Assembly: GCA_934271715.1 (NCBI GenBank)
Contig: CAKQRZ010000009.1
Location: forward strand, 25,419-89,418
Source: an uncultured Alphaproteobacteria bacterium
Lineage (GTDB): Bacteria; Pseudomonadota; Alphaproteobacteria; RF32; CAG-239
Length of the DNA: 64,000 nt
Reading direction: 5' to 3'
Positions within the stretch are counted from its first letter, which is position 1. Each line of letters opens with the position of its first letter. The notes beneath the pieces are model-generated. The model ran no database searches. It had not been told where the DNA came from and saw only the letters and a program-made list of their open reading frames with translations. Made by a program: the position numbers and the translations under genes. Of this stretch, positions 32,973 through 40,759 are shown piece by piece.

Positions 32973-33176
32973 AAGTTTAAATCCTTTATTTTTGTTTACA
33001 TTATTGTCCCGATAGTTTCACGCCAAAATACGGAAACGAGGTTGCGCCTTAACACAATCTGCATTCTCGGAAGTGGTGTTAAAATAACCCAAAAAATCTG
33101 TTTTTTCAAGCAAAAAATACAAATAACGCTGGATTTTTTATAAAATTATTTTACAATCGAAAATAAGGAGAAGGCA

Positions 33177-34916
33177 ATGTCATATAATTTGATGTTTCAG
33201 AAAGCTGTTGAATTGCAGCAAAACGGAGCTTTGCATGAAGCAGAGCAGCTCTATCGTCAAATCTTGGAAACCGCTCCGGATAATGCCGATGTTTTAAATT
33301 TATTGGGATTGATTGCGCAAACTCGCGGCCTGCACAGCGAGGCTATAGGCTATTTTTACCGCGCCGCGGCTTCTGCTCCCAAACATTTTCCGATTTTTTT
33401 CAATCTGGGAATATCGCTGGCAGCGGTCGGACGTCCGATTGAAGCGATTGAAGCCTATAAAAAAGCCTTGCAGCTTAAGCCAGATTTAAAAGAAGCTTTT
33501 TTGTGTTTAGGCAACACCTATTGGCAGATAAACCGCGATGAAGAAGCCGCAGAAGCCTTTGAAAATGCTCTAAAGCTGGATGCGGATTATACAGACGCCG
33601 CCGTAAATCTGGCAGAAATTAAAAATGACGAGGCGGCTCTGCAGCTGCTGGCGCAGAAAAATCCCCAAGATGCGCGCCCTTTTTATTATTTAGGACGCCG
33701 CAAATTTGCTCAACAGAAATACAGCGAGGCTAATTTATATTTGCAGCAAGCTGATTTTCTGCAAGAAAACGCTGAAATCAAGACGATTTTAGGCGAAACT
33801 TTGTTGTTTTTGCAAAAAAAAGATGAAGCTTTGCCTTTTTTTTATGCGGCTTTACGGCTTGACCCTCACAACTCTGCCGCAGCCTTGCATATTGCTGATT
33901 TAGAAGCGGAAAAAGCCAATTATGCCGAAGCAGAAAAATATTATAAAAAAGCCGGAGAGCTAAATCCGGACAGCGTTCAGATGCATGCCAATTATGCCAA
34001 TATGCTGTGCAGGCTCAAACGTACATTGGAGGCTTTGGAAGAATATCGCGCGGCTGTGCGTTTGGAGCCTGAACAACCGGAACTAAGCTATAATTTAGCA
34101 ATAATTCTTAAAACTTTGGAAGAATATGAGCAGGCGTTGGCGCTGATGTTTAATGCTTTTTATCTGGCGCCGCATCATGTTGATTGGAGTCTGAATATTG
34201 CCGAAACCATTACTTTATTTTATGCTAAATCACAGGAAAAGGCTTTAAAAATTGCTGAAAATTGGTACGAGAAAATGCCTGAAAACACGGTGGCAAAACA
34301 TCTGTGGGCAGTTTTAAACGGAAAGTCATCTGACAATGAAACGGAATATAATCGTTTATTGTTTGATTGTTTTGCCGAAAACTATGAAAATGTTCTTAAA
34401 AACATAAGCTATAATGTTGTGGAAAAAATGGCAGAAATTATTCCGCCTCTGAAAGGAAAAGTTTTAGATTTGGGGTGCGGCACGGGATTGATTGGAGAAA
34501 AATTCAAAAATACCGATAATGTTTTTTATGGCATAGATTTGTCGGCGGCAATGCTGAAACTGGCTGAGTCTAAAAAAGTGTATCAAAATTTGGAGCATAC
34601 TGATGCTTTGGCGTATTTGGAACGGCATAAAAACGAGTTTTCCGCAATAATTTCTGCCGATGTTTTTTGTTATTTTGGGGAATTGCGTCCGCTGTTGGAT
34701 GCGGCAAGTCCGGTCAGAATAATATTTTCGGTAGAAACTGACAGTTTGACCGAAACTTATAAAATTCAGCCTAACGGACGATATAAGCATAATCCGCAGT
34801 ATGTAGAAAAACTTTTGAAAGAAGCCGGATATAAGGCAGTAAAAAGCTATCCTCTGATATTGCGCAAAGAAAATAATGAAGACGTCAACGGAATAATATT
34901 TGATGCTTATGTTTAA
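33177..34916 (+). CDS. TPR-repeat methyltransferase
   Basis: A 579-residue fusion: about ten TPR repeats (1-400, for example AEQLYRQILETAPDNADVLN and EEAAEAFENALKLDADYTDA) followed by a class I SAM methyltransferase domain with motif I VLDLGCGTGLIGEKF and GIDLSAAMLKLAESK. The TPR part probably recruits the substrate. The target is unknown. GGAGAAGG precedes the ATG. The 3' end overlaps the convergent phosphoesterase gene by 4 bp. Confidence 0.87.
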   Translation: MSYNLMFQKAVELQQNGALHEAEQLYRQILETAPDNADVLNLLGLIAQTRGLHSEAIGYFYRAAASAPKHFPIFFNLGISLAAVGRPIEAIEAYKKALQLKPDLKEAFLCLGNTYWQINRDEEAAEAFENALKLDADYTDAAVNLAEIKNDEAALQLLAQKNPQDARPFYYLGRRKFAQQKYSEANLYLQQADFLQENAEIKTILGETLLFLQKKDEALPFFYAALRLDPHNSAAALHIADLEAEKANYAEAEKYYKKAGELNPDSVQMHANYANMLCRLKRTLEALEEYRAAVRLEPEQPELSYNLAIILKTLEEYEQALALMFNAFYLAPHHVDWSLNIAETITLFYAKSQEKALKIAENWYEKMPENTVAKHLWAVLNGKSSDNETEYNRLLFDCFAENYENVLKNISYNVVEKMAEIIPPLKGKVLDLGCGTGLIGEKFKNTDNVFYGIDLSAAMLKLAESKKVYQNLEHTDALAYLERHKNEFSAIISADVFCYFGELRPLLDAASPVRIIFSVETDSLTETYKIQPNGRYKHNPQYVEKLLKEAGYKAVKSYPLILRKENNEDVNGIIFDAYV

Positions 34917-35698
34917 CTCAGCACAATTTGTCTTATGCTTTTAGCTAAACCGGTTACGTCATCTGTTTCTACCAAAATTCCGTACAAAGTTCCGGCTCCG
35001 ATTGCCGGAACCAGTCTGTCGCTGACATAGCGTCGGCATAGCCTGTTGATTGGAGCTGCCGTGTCAAAACCCAAAACGGAATTGTAATTGCCGCACATTC
35101 CGACATCTGTGATATATGCCGTTCCGCGCGGCAAAACACGATAATCTGCCGTCGGCACATGGGTATGAGTACCGGCAACAGCGCTTACACGTCCATCAAG
35201 ATAGTAGCCAAATGATAGTTTTTCGGAAGTGGCTTCTGCGTGAATATCAACAAAAATCGCCTGAATATTTTTTCCTAATGTATAATTTTTCAGAATATTT
35301 TCAATGGTTTGCACCGGACAGTCAACAGCTTCCATAAACAGGCGTCCAAGCATTTGTATAATCAAAATACGCCGACCGTCAGGCAGTTCAAAAATTGTAA
35401 AGCCTCTTCCCGGATTTTCTGAGGGAATGTTTGCCGGTCTTATAATCACCTTGCAATCATTTAAATATGCAATAATATCGCGTTGATTTAAAAAGTGATT
35501 TCCGGTAATCAGGACATCCGCGCCTTTATCTAAAAAATCACGGCAGATGCCGGGGGTTACGCCAAAACCGTGCGCAGCGTTTTCCACATTGGCCAAAATA
35601 ACGTCAACTTTATAGTCTGTACGTATTTTTGCCAGATTCTTCAATACAACCTCGCGCCCAGAGCGAGCTACTATATCACCGCAATAAAATATACGCAT
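34913..35698 (-). CDS. YmdB-family metallophosphoesterase (TIGR00282)
   Basis: 261 residues starting MRIFYCGDIVARSGREVV, with ANVENAAHGFGV, GNHFLNQ, VDIHAEATSEKLSFGYYLDG and AGTHTHVPTAD, the full set of metal ligands of the YmdB family. Characterised members hydrolyse 2',3'-cyclic nucleotides and affect biofilm and motility decisions in Bacillus. Cytosolic. AAGGAGAAAGC precedes the ATG. It is convergent with the TPR methyltransferase gene. Confidence 0.9.
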   Translation of the reverse strand: MRIFYCGDIVARSGREVVLKNLAKIRTDYKVDVILANVENAAHGFGVTPGICRDFLDKGADVLITGNHFLNQRDIIAYLNDCKVIIRPANIPSENPGRGFTIFELPDGRRILIIQMLGRLFMEAVDCPVQTIENILKNYTLGKNIQAIFVDIHAEATSEKLSFGYYLDGRVSAVAGTHTHVPTADYRVLPRGTAYITDVGMCGNYNSVLGFDTAAPINRLCRRYVSDRLVPAIGAGTLYGILVETDDVTGLAKSIRQIVLS

Positions 35699-35750
35699 GC
35701 TTTCTCCTTTTTTGCAATGGTTATAGCAAAAACAAAGATTTCTGCAAGTT

Positions 35751-36659
35751 TTATTTTTCGGACGGCAGAAGTCTTTTCTTTAGCGGAATAGCCGCCAGAA
35801 TAATGCCGGCAACCACCAGCATTGCCCCGTAAATTTGCGAAGAATACAAAGTTTCATCTAGTACATAGTGCGCCATTATGCAGCCGAACACCGGCAGCAG
35901 ATAATAAATTATGCCGGTATGCACCAGTCCTATTCTTTTTATAGCCACATTCCACCATAAATAAGCCAGACCGGAATTTAGAAAACCGATAACCAATAAA
36001 ATCAATGTTTCTTTTTTATCCGGCATGGGCATCGGGTCTATATCCTGCTGCAGCAGAAAGTCCGGCGTACAGAACAAAACCGCCACAATAATCGCCGCGC
36101 TTAAAGAGGTTAAAGCCGGAAGTTTGGGCGGCAGTCGGCGTTGGCAAAGCGAATATACGGCAAACATAAAAGCTGTTCCCAGCATCCAGAGGTCACCGGC
36201 AACAAAATCAAAGTTACGCAGATTTTCAAAATCTCCGTGCAAAATCACCGCCAATACGCCGGCGAAAGCTAAAATAATACCGGTAACAACCCGAAAAGGC
36301 GGTATTTTATGCTGAAGCAGGCTGTTCAAGACAATAATCAGCAAAGGTCCTAAAGTGGCAATCAGCGACATATCAACGGCATTGGCGGTATGTCCGGCAT
36401 AATAAACGCAGATATTAACCAGCGCTAAGCCGCTCAGTCCCATAATTATTATATATTCCAGATTCTGCCAGAGCAGGCGGCGGTAAACCCACAAACTTTT
36501 CAAAGTAAACGGCAAAAAGAAAATCATCGCCAGAAACCAGCGGATAAATGAAATCTGCATAGGCGTGAAATTTAATAAAAGCTTGGCATATATATAGTTC
36601 ATACTCCACAAAAATACTGCCGCAACCGCTAAAATATAGCCCACAAACCGCAATAACAT
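35751..36659 (-). CDS. EamA/DMT family transporter
   Basis: 302 residues with ten predicted TM helices in two EamA halves (SMNYIYAKLLLNFTPMQISF at the start and LILLVIGFLNSGLAYLWWN in the second half, then LLPVFGCIMAHYVLDETL). The substrate is unknown; family members export amino acids and other metabolites. GGAGAAAAG precedes the ATG. The upstream phosphoesterase is on the same strand, but the gap of about 50 bp and order do not show an operon. Confidence 0.88.
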   Translation of the reverse strand: MLLRFVGYILAVAAVFLWSMNYIYAKLLLNFTPMQISFIRWFLAMIFFLPFTLKSLWVYRRLLWQNLEYIIIMGLSGLALVNICVYYAGHTANAVDMSLIATLGPLLIIVLNSLLQHKIPPFRVVTGIILAFAGVLAVILHGDFENLRNFDFVAGDLWMLGTAFMFAVYSLCQRRLPPKLPALTSLSAAIIVAVLFCTPDFLLQQDIDPMPMPDKKETLILLVIGFLNSGLAYLWWNVAIKRIGLVHTGIIYYLLPVFGCIMAHYVLDETLYSSQIYGAMLVVAGIILAAIPLKKRLLPSEK

Positions 36660-36772
36660 GACTTTTCTCCTTTGGCTGCGAATATAATCACTAAATAAAA
36701 TTTTTCAAAAAAATGAATAAATTAGTAATATTTATATGATAATTTAGATTAAAATAATCAGGGAGACAGTTA

Positions 36773-37174
36773 ATGAAAAAAATTATTTTACCTATATTGC
36801 TGATTGCCGGTATGCTGGCGGTTGGTGCTGCAGAAGCCAAAAAATCACAGCCGCATCAGTCATCAGACCGGCAGATAAATTGGAGCAAAGAGCTGGATTT
36901 AAGCAAAGAGCAAAAGGCGCAGGTTAAAGAAATCTATAATCAAAGTCATGAAAAAGTTAAATCGCTTATGCAGCAAATAGATACGTTGCATCGGGAAATC
37001 GCCAATATCCGCAAAGAAGATGAAGCTAAAATCCGCAGCTTGCTAACCGAAAAGCAACAGATAAAATTTGATAAGGCGCAAGCTCGTCTAAATAAGGGAA
37101 ATCCGGAGTTTGAGAGAGATGAAAACGGCAAAAAGCCGTCGCGGAAAAGAATGCGTCAATACGGCGGTTTTTAA
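36773..37174 (+). CDS. Spy/CpxP-like periplasmic protein
   Basis: 133 residues with a signal peptide (MKKIILPILLIAGMLAVGAA) and two LTxxQ-like segments, LDLSKEQKAQVKEI and LLTEKQQIKFDKA, in a helical hairpin as in Spy and CpxP, which are periplasmic chaperones induced by envelope stress. The C-terminus is basic. GGGAGACAG precedes the ATG. The next gene has a similar arrangement and may work with it. Confidence 0.75.
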   Translation: MKKIILPILLIAGMLAVGAAEAKKSQPHQSSDRQINWSKELDLSKEQKAQVKEIYNQSHEKVKSLMQQIDTLHREIANIRKEDEAKIRSLLTEKQQIKFDKAQARLNKGNPEFERDENGKKPSRKRMRQYGGF

Positions 37175-37237
37175 AATTAGCTTGCCAACCGGTTAAAATA
37201 TGATTATTATCATAAAAAAATTGCAAAGGATACGGTT

Positions 37238-37858
37238 ATGAATATAAAATTTTTGACAATAATTTTAAGTTTAGCTCTTGTTGCCGCCAATGCTAAGGCT
37301 GACGAACAAGAAGATATGGCTGCTTTTGGTTTGGACGATGAAATTGTAGAAATCAGCGAAGATACACCGGAAGCCGAGACTCCGGCTGTAACAGCTGAAA
37401 AATCTGCAGAAGAGACACAGAATCCGGCTGCTGAAACACCGGCTGCCGCAGAAGATTCTGCTGAAAATGCCGAGGCAGCAGATGCTGAAACTTCTGCTGA
37501 GGAAAAAGCCGCAGAAGAAGAAATTAAGCAAGGCGTGGCTGAAATGCAGCAGAAAATTGAAGAAAATAAAGCTGAAATCAGCTACTTTATTCAAAATATG
37601 AATTTAGAGCCGAAACAGCTGGATGCAGCGCGTGAAATAAGTGAAGAGAGCCGTCTGCGCCAGATGCAGCTGCTGCAAAGCATTGAACAGCTGCAGGAAC
37701 AAGTTAAAAGCTTGGAAGCCAAGAGTTTGGAAAAATTCAAAGGCGTGCTGAAACCAGAGCAGCAGGCTATGTTTGAACAGCTGAAAGATGTATATTTGCG
37801 CAGTCAGGAAACCAAAGCCGACTTGCAGCATGTAATTGAAGCTCAGGGCAGGATGTAA
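37238..37858 (+). CDS. Acidic secreted coiled-coil protein
   Basis: 206 residues: signal peptide MNIKFLTIILSLALVAANAKA, then a low-complexity region rich in Glu, Ala, Pro and Thr (about 25-95), then a long helical region with MNLEPKQLDAAREISEES and GVLKPEQQAMFEQLKDVY, distant echoes of the LTxxQ pattern. Likely periplasmic and related in role to the preceding Spy-like protein 63 bp upstream. The function is not known. Confidence 0.68.
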   Translation: MNIKFLTIILSLALVAANAKADEQEDMAAFGLDDEIVEISEDTPEAETPAVTAEKSAEETQNPAAETPAAAEDSAENAEAADAETSAEEKAAEEEIKQGVAEMQQKIEENKAEISYFIQNMNLEPKQLDAAREISEESRLRQMQLLQSIEQLQEQVKSLEAKSLEKFKGVLKPEQQAMFEQLKDVYLRSQETKADLQHVIEAQGRM

Positions 37859-37979
37859 AAATTCGGTCTATACAGGTTTTAGAGTGCAGAAGTTTAGACT
37901 TTTGCACTTTTTTTTGTAAAAAAGTAAAAATTTTTGTTGCAAAAAAAAATAATTGTATTAAAAGTAACCATGTCAATGA

Positions 37980-38056
37980 CGGAGTGTAGTTCAGCCTGGT
38001 AGAACGCTACGTTCGGGACGTAGAGGTCGCTGATTCGAATTCAGTCACTCCGACCA
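37980..38056 (+). tRNA. tRNA-Pro (CGG)
   Basis: A 77-nt cloverleaf with encoded CCA: acceptor CGGAGTG/CACTCCG, anticodon stem-loop CTACG-TTCGGGA-CGTAG with CGG at 34-36, and T-arm around GATTCGAATTC. It reads CCG codons. Confidence 0.95.
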
Positions 38057-38092
38057 ACAAAAAGCCTGCTATTTATAGCGGGCTTTTTGTTG
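38057..38092 (+). terminator. Terminator of tRNA-Pro
   Basis: AACAAAAAGCCTGCTA and TAGCGGGCTTTTTGTT form a long stem with a 4-nt loop and a T run. Confidence 0.85.
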
Positions 38093-38345
38093 TCAGCACG
38101 GAGCGGAAACAAACGCAAAACTCTCCGAACTCTGGGAGAAGAGTGCGACCACTAGCGAAAGGCAGGCGGGAGCATGCCGGTTGCCGCAGGCAATGAGCGC
38201 AGGGGCGGCGCAGCCAGTCCCGCCGTCATTTTATGAAAATGATTTTATAATTTCAAAAGACCTATTCTTTAGTACTGTGCAGCAAGCTAGCACAGAGTGT
38301 ATGCAAACGCATGCCTCTCCGACCTCTGTAGTTAATGAATTTTAA
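38093..38345. other. Non-coding, unusually GC-rich stretch after tRNA-Pro
   Basis: The part from 38110 to 38230 is clearly richer in G and C than its surroundings (for example GGGGCGGCGCAGCC) and contains no gene I can support. It lies between a tRNA and an accessory pilin gene, a place where islands often insert. Near the end, GTGCAGCAAGCTAGCAC forms a small hairpin. Confidence 0.4.
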
Positions 38346-38348
38346 AAG

Positions 38349-38981
38349 TTATCTCCAGCTCATTCCAACGTAGCAAGAATCCTTTTTTACGCAGGATTTA
38401 CAAATTGTACTTATTTCAGAAAGCGTCATATCAGACAGACATTTTACTTCCTTTGTGAAATCGGAATTATAGCAGGTTGTTGTATAAACCATAAAACTGT
38501 CGCTGTTGGTTATTGCGTCATTAGCAATAAATAGCGCGGCGTAATCCATATTTGCTGCTAAAGGATATACAACATCATGCGACAAAGCTAAGCATAATTG
38601 ATAAGCATATTCAGAATCTTTGTTTATTCCGTCTGGAACAATGTATATGTCGGAGGTAAAAACAGTACCGGATGGAACTGGATTAACATAGGTATTGATT
38701 TTATTTCCCAAAGAATCGGTTATAAATTGCTTGTTTACCAATTTCCAAGTTTCCGGCACCAGCTTTGCGTCTATAATAAACTGGGATAAGAATCTGTTGT
38801 CATAGTCTCCTGAGTAGGTTTTAAATAAACTTTCCTGATATTCCATTAGACCGGTCATAAGCATAGTATATTCTTCGGTCATTTTGTTGATTTTGTATTT
38901 CTCTATTGCCTTGGAATATCCGGCGATTCCACCGACACTCAGCACACCGATAATGGCTAGAACGCCCAGCATTTCAATCAT
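38349..38981 (-). CDS. Type IV pilin-like protein, TC-tract class (copy 5)
   Basis: The hydrophobic helix starts at MIEMLGVLAIIGVLSVGGIA; the three residues before it in the same frame are G-R-S, so the prepilin site is upstream of the ATG at 38981 and that ATG cannot be the true start of a working pilin. The frame is open up to 39137, where a TC tract separates it from the ATG at 39174. The body has six or more Cys near the C-terminus (EVKCLSDMTLSEISTICKSC) and ends CYVGMSWR. No MITE is present in this leader. Confidence 0.72.
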   Translation of the reverse strand: MIEMLGVLAIIGVLSVGGIAGYSKAIEKYKINKMTEEYTMLMTGLMEYQESLFKTYSGDYDNRFLSQFIIDAKLVPETWKLVNKQFITDSLGNKINTYVNPVPSGTVFTSDIYIVPDGINKDSEYAYQLCLALSHDVVYPLAANMDYAALFIANDAITNSDSFMVYTTTCYNSDFTKEVKCLSDMTLSEISTICKSCVKKDSCYVGMSWR

Positions 38982-39174
38982 ACTCCGCCCGGTATAACCC
39001 TCTCCCTCAAGGGGCGAGGTTGTAGGTTTTGTTCTGTGCGTATTATTTCCGAATGTGTGATTTTTTACGCTGAACTCTGCAAAAACGTGCTGAGCGGCAG
39101 AAAATATGCCTTTAATCAGATGTTTAGGATTTGCAGAGAGAGAGAGAGAGACCTTTGCTTAGTTTATTTTTCAT
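38982..39174 (-). other. Pilin leader reading frame 5, start codon out of phase
   Basis: Pilin-frame reading: ANPKHLIKGIFSAAQHVFAE, then FSVKNHTFGNN, and TTSPLEGEGYTGRS into the pilin, without a stop. ATG at 39174 gives MKNKLSKGLSLSLCKS and a stop because of the tract length. This copy carries the shortest leader and probably shows the state before MITE insertion. Confidence 0.68.
39135..39151 (-). repeat. TC dinucleotide tract (17 nt) in pilin leader 5
   Basis: Alternating AG on the plus strand, same length as in leader 1, out of phase with the pilin. Confidence 0.85.
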
Positions 39175-39240
39175 CTTTCTTTCCTCTAAAATTATGTTGT
39201 TTACGTACCAATTCTATAACAGACGTTTAACTAAAGTCAA
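39172..39240 (-). promoter_or_regulatory. Promoter and ribosome-binding site of pilin leader 5
   Basis: TTGACT (39235-39240), 16-nt spacer, TATAGA (39213-39218), and AGAGGAAAGAAAG before the ATG at 39174, as in leader 1. Confidence 0.78.
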
Positions 39241-39242
39241 CA

Positions 39243-39344
39243 GGTAAATATATCAAAGATATGACACCGGCAGAAATTAGTGAGGCTTGCCAAATGTGTA
39301 AAGATAACGGAGAAAATGCTTGTTTCATATTGATGTATTTTTAG
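39243..39344 (+). pseudogene. 3' remnant of another pilin-like gene
   Basis: The frame reads KYIKDMTPAEISEACQMCK then DNGENACFILMYF and a TAG stop. It matches the C-terminal pattern of the family (KCLKDLTLPEIKEICDSC, then C-A-I-V). The rest of the gene is missing: just upstream is the promoter of the oppositely oriented pilin copy 5. A deletion or inversion joined the two. Confidence 0.75.
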
Positions 39345-39441
39345 ACATGTAATACACTTTATTAAAATATACATATTGACTTTTATGAGTTAATATTTTA
39401 TTGCTTATTCAAATAGTTATTTTTATGTCAAACTAATTTTT

Positions 39442-39705
39442 ATGCTTATGAAAGATATTATAAATGCTTTTAAATTTATCGGAGAGGCTAAACAAGGCAG
39501 CGCTGAAAATCTGATTAAAAATATCGGATTTGAAACGTACCATCATCTGATTGCCTTGAAATTTATTAAGGAATCCCCCGACGCTGACAATACGGAAAAA
39601 CTTTGGAAAATAACCAAAGCCGGCAAAGCTCAAAAAGAATTTTACCGCGAGCCGACAGCTGCAGAAAAAGAAAACGGCCGATTTTTAGCCGGTTTAGGAA
39701 TTTAA
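39442..39705 (+). CDS. Small soluble protein, unknown
   Basis: 87 residues, charged and probably alpha-helical, possibly a small winged-helix-like fold (GFETYHHLIALKFIKES, LWKITKAGKAQKEFY). No family assigned. The upstream region is AT-rich and I see no strong ribosome-binding site; the ATG at 39448 (MKDII) is an alternative start. A good terminator follows, which supports a real gene. Confidence 0.55.
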   Translation: MLMKDIINAFKFIGEAKQGSAENLIKNIGFETYHHLIALKFIKESPDADNTEKLWKITKAGKAQKEFYREPTAAEKENGRFLAGLGI

Positions 39706-39706
39706 A

Positions 39707-39748
39707 CAAACTAAAAGCCTGATGTTTGTACATCCGGCTTTTAGTTTG
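39707..39748. terminator. Bidirectional terminator
   Basis: AAACTAAAAGCC-TGATG and CATC-CGGCTTTTAGTTT form a long stem between convergent genes. Confidence 0.8.
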
Positions 39749-39775
39749 GAAGTTAGAAATTTTATAAAATTATTC

Positions 39776-40255
39776 TTAATGCGACAGCAAACGAGATTTT
39801 TCACGATTCCAATCACGTTCTTTTGCCGTCTCTCGCTTATCATAAAGTTTTTTACCGCGTCCCAAACCTATTTCAAGCTTGGCTCTGCCGTGATTATCAA
39901 AATATAGTTTCATGGCAATCAAAGTGGCGCCTTTACGCGACAGAGCGTTTTGTATTTTAATGATTTCTTTATGCTGTAACAATAGTTTGCGGTTGCGGCG
40001 CTCAACATGGCTTTCATAGCCTTTGTTGGCATATTCGGCAATGAACATATTAGATATATAAATTTCACCTTGTTCAACAATGCCGTAAGCGTCGTTGATG
40101 TTGGCATGTCCCAAGCGCAGAGATTTAACTTCTGTACCGGTTAAAACCAAACCGGCCTGAAAAACTTCGTCAATTATATAATCAAAATGCGCACGGCGAT
40201 TCTGAGCCACCTGACCAGTAGAAATAAAGTCTGATTTTTTGTTTTTTCCAGTCAT
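39776..40255 (-). CDS. smpB: SsrA-binding protein SmpB
   Basis: 159 residues with NRRAHFDYIIDEVFQAGLVL, GTEVKSLRLGHANINDAY, and the basic C-terminal tail LGRGKKLYDKRETAKERDWN. SmpB brings tmRNA to stalled ribosomes. Its start overlaps the stop of the bactofilin gene by 1 bp, and the three genes bactofilin, smpB and M23 peptidase share a strand. The tmRNA gene itself is not seen in the window. Confidence 0.96.
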   Translation of the reverse strand: MTGKNKKSDFISTGQVAQNRRAHFDYIIDEVFQAGLVLTGTEVKSLRLGHANINDAYGIVEQGEIYISNMFIAEYANKGYESHVERRNRKLLLQHKEIIKIQNALSRKGATLIAMKLYFDNHGRAKLEIGLGRGKKLYDKRETAKERDWNREKSRLLSH

Positions 40256-40749
40256 TATCTTACAGCTTTTAATGAAGATTCAGCTGACTTAGCTTCGGTC
40301 TGTTTTGCTTCTGTTTTTATTGTTTCTGCCGGTTTGTTCTGAACCGGAGCCGCCGGTTTTGGCTGAGCTTCAGGGCGTCTGTTGCGCGGCAGGCAATTGC
40401 CCTCAATATACGCCCCAGGTTCAAGAGCTATTTTATTATAATAGGCATTACCGATTAAGCGGGCATTGTTTGCCACAAACAGCTCATCGGTATCTATTAT
40501 GCCGTTGATTGTGCCGTAAACGCTCAAAGACTTGGCTTTAATATCGCCGACAATATAGCCTCGTGTGCCGATTATTACTTCATTGCACATAATATTGCCT
40601 TCGAGTTTGCCGTCAATATGAATTGTATCGCCGCCCCAGATGTCTCCTTTTATTTTTGTGTCGCAGCTTATAATGCTTGGCACAGGAGTATTAGAGCCGC
40701 GGCTCATGCGTGCGATTTTTAAATAAATTAAACGTTTTAAACTTCTCAT
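40255..40749 (-). CDS. Bactofilin
   Basis: 164 residues: a beta-helical polymer-forming core (IISCDTKIKGDIWGGDTIHI, EGNIMCNEVIIGTRGYIVGD, GTINGIIDTDELFVANNARL) flanked by disordered ends, the C-terminal one Ala/Pro/Lys-rich. Bactofilins form membrane-associated cytoskeletal filaments and place cell-wall enzymes. The M23 peptidase gene is 10 bp upstream on the same strand, the classical pair for shaping peptidoglycan. Confidence 0.93.
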   Translation of the reverse strand: MRSLKRLIYLKIARMSRGSNTPVPSIISCDTKIKGDIWGGDTIHIDGKLEGNIMCNEVIIGTRGYIVGDIKAKSLSVYGTINGIIDTDELFVANNARLIGNAYYNKIALEPGAYIEGNCLPRNRRPEAQPKPAAPVQNKPAETIKTEAKQTEAKSAESSLKAVR

Positions 40750-40759
40750 TTTTATCTCC

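Noticed and set aside
38349..38981. ATG at 38981 as a true pilin start
   Set aside because: It would remove the Gly and the first two residues of the conserved processing site; the upstream frame is open and contains the conserved leader.
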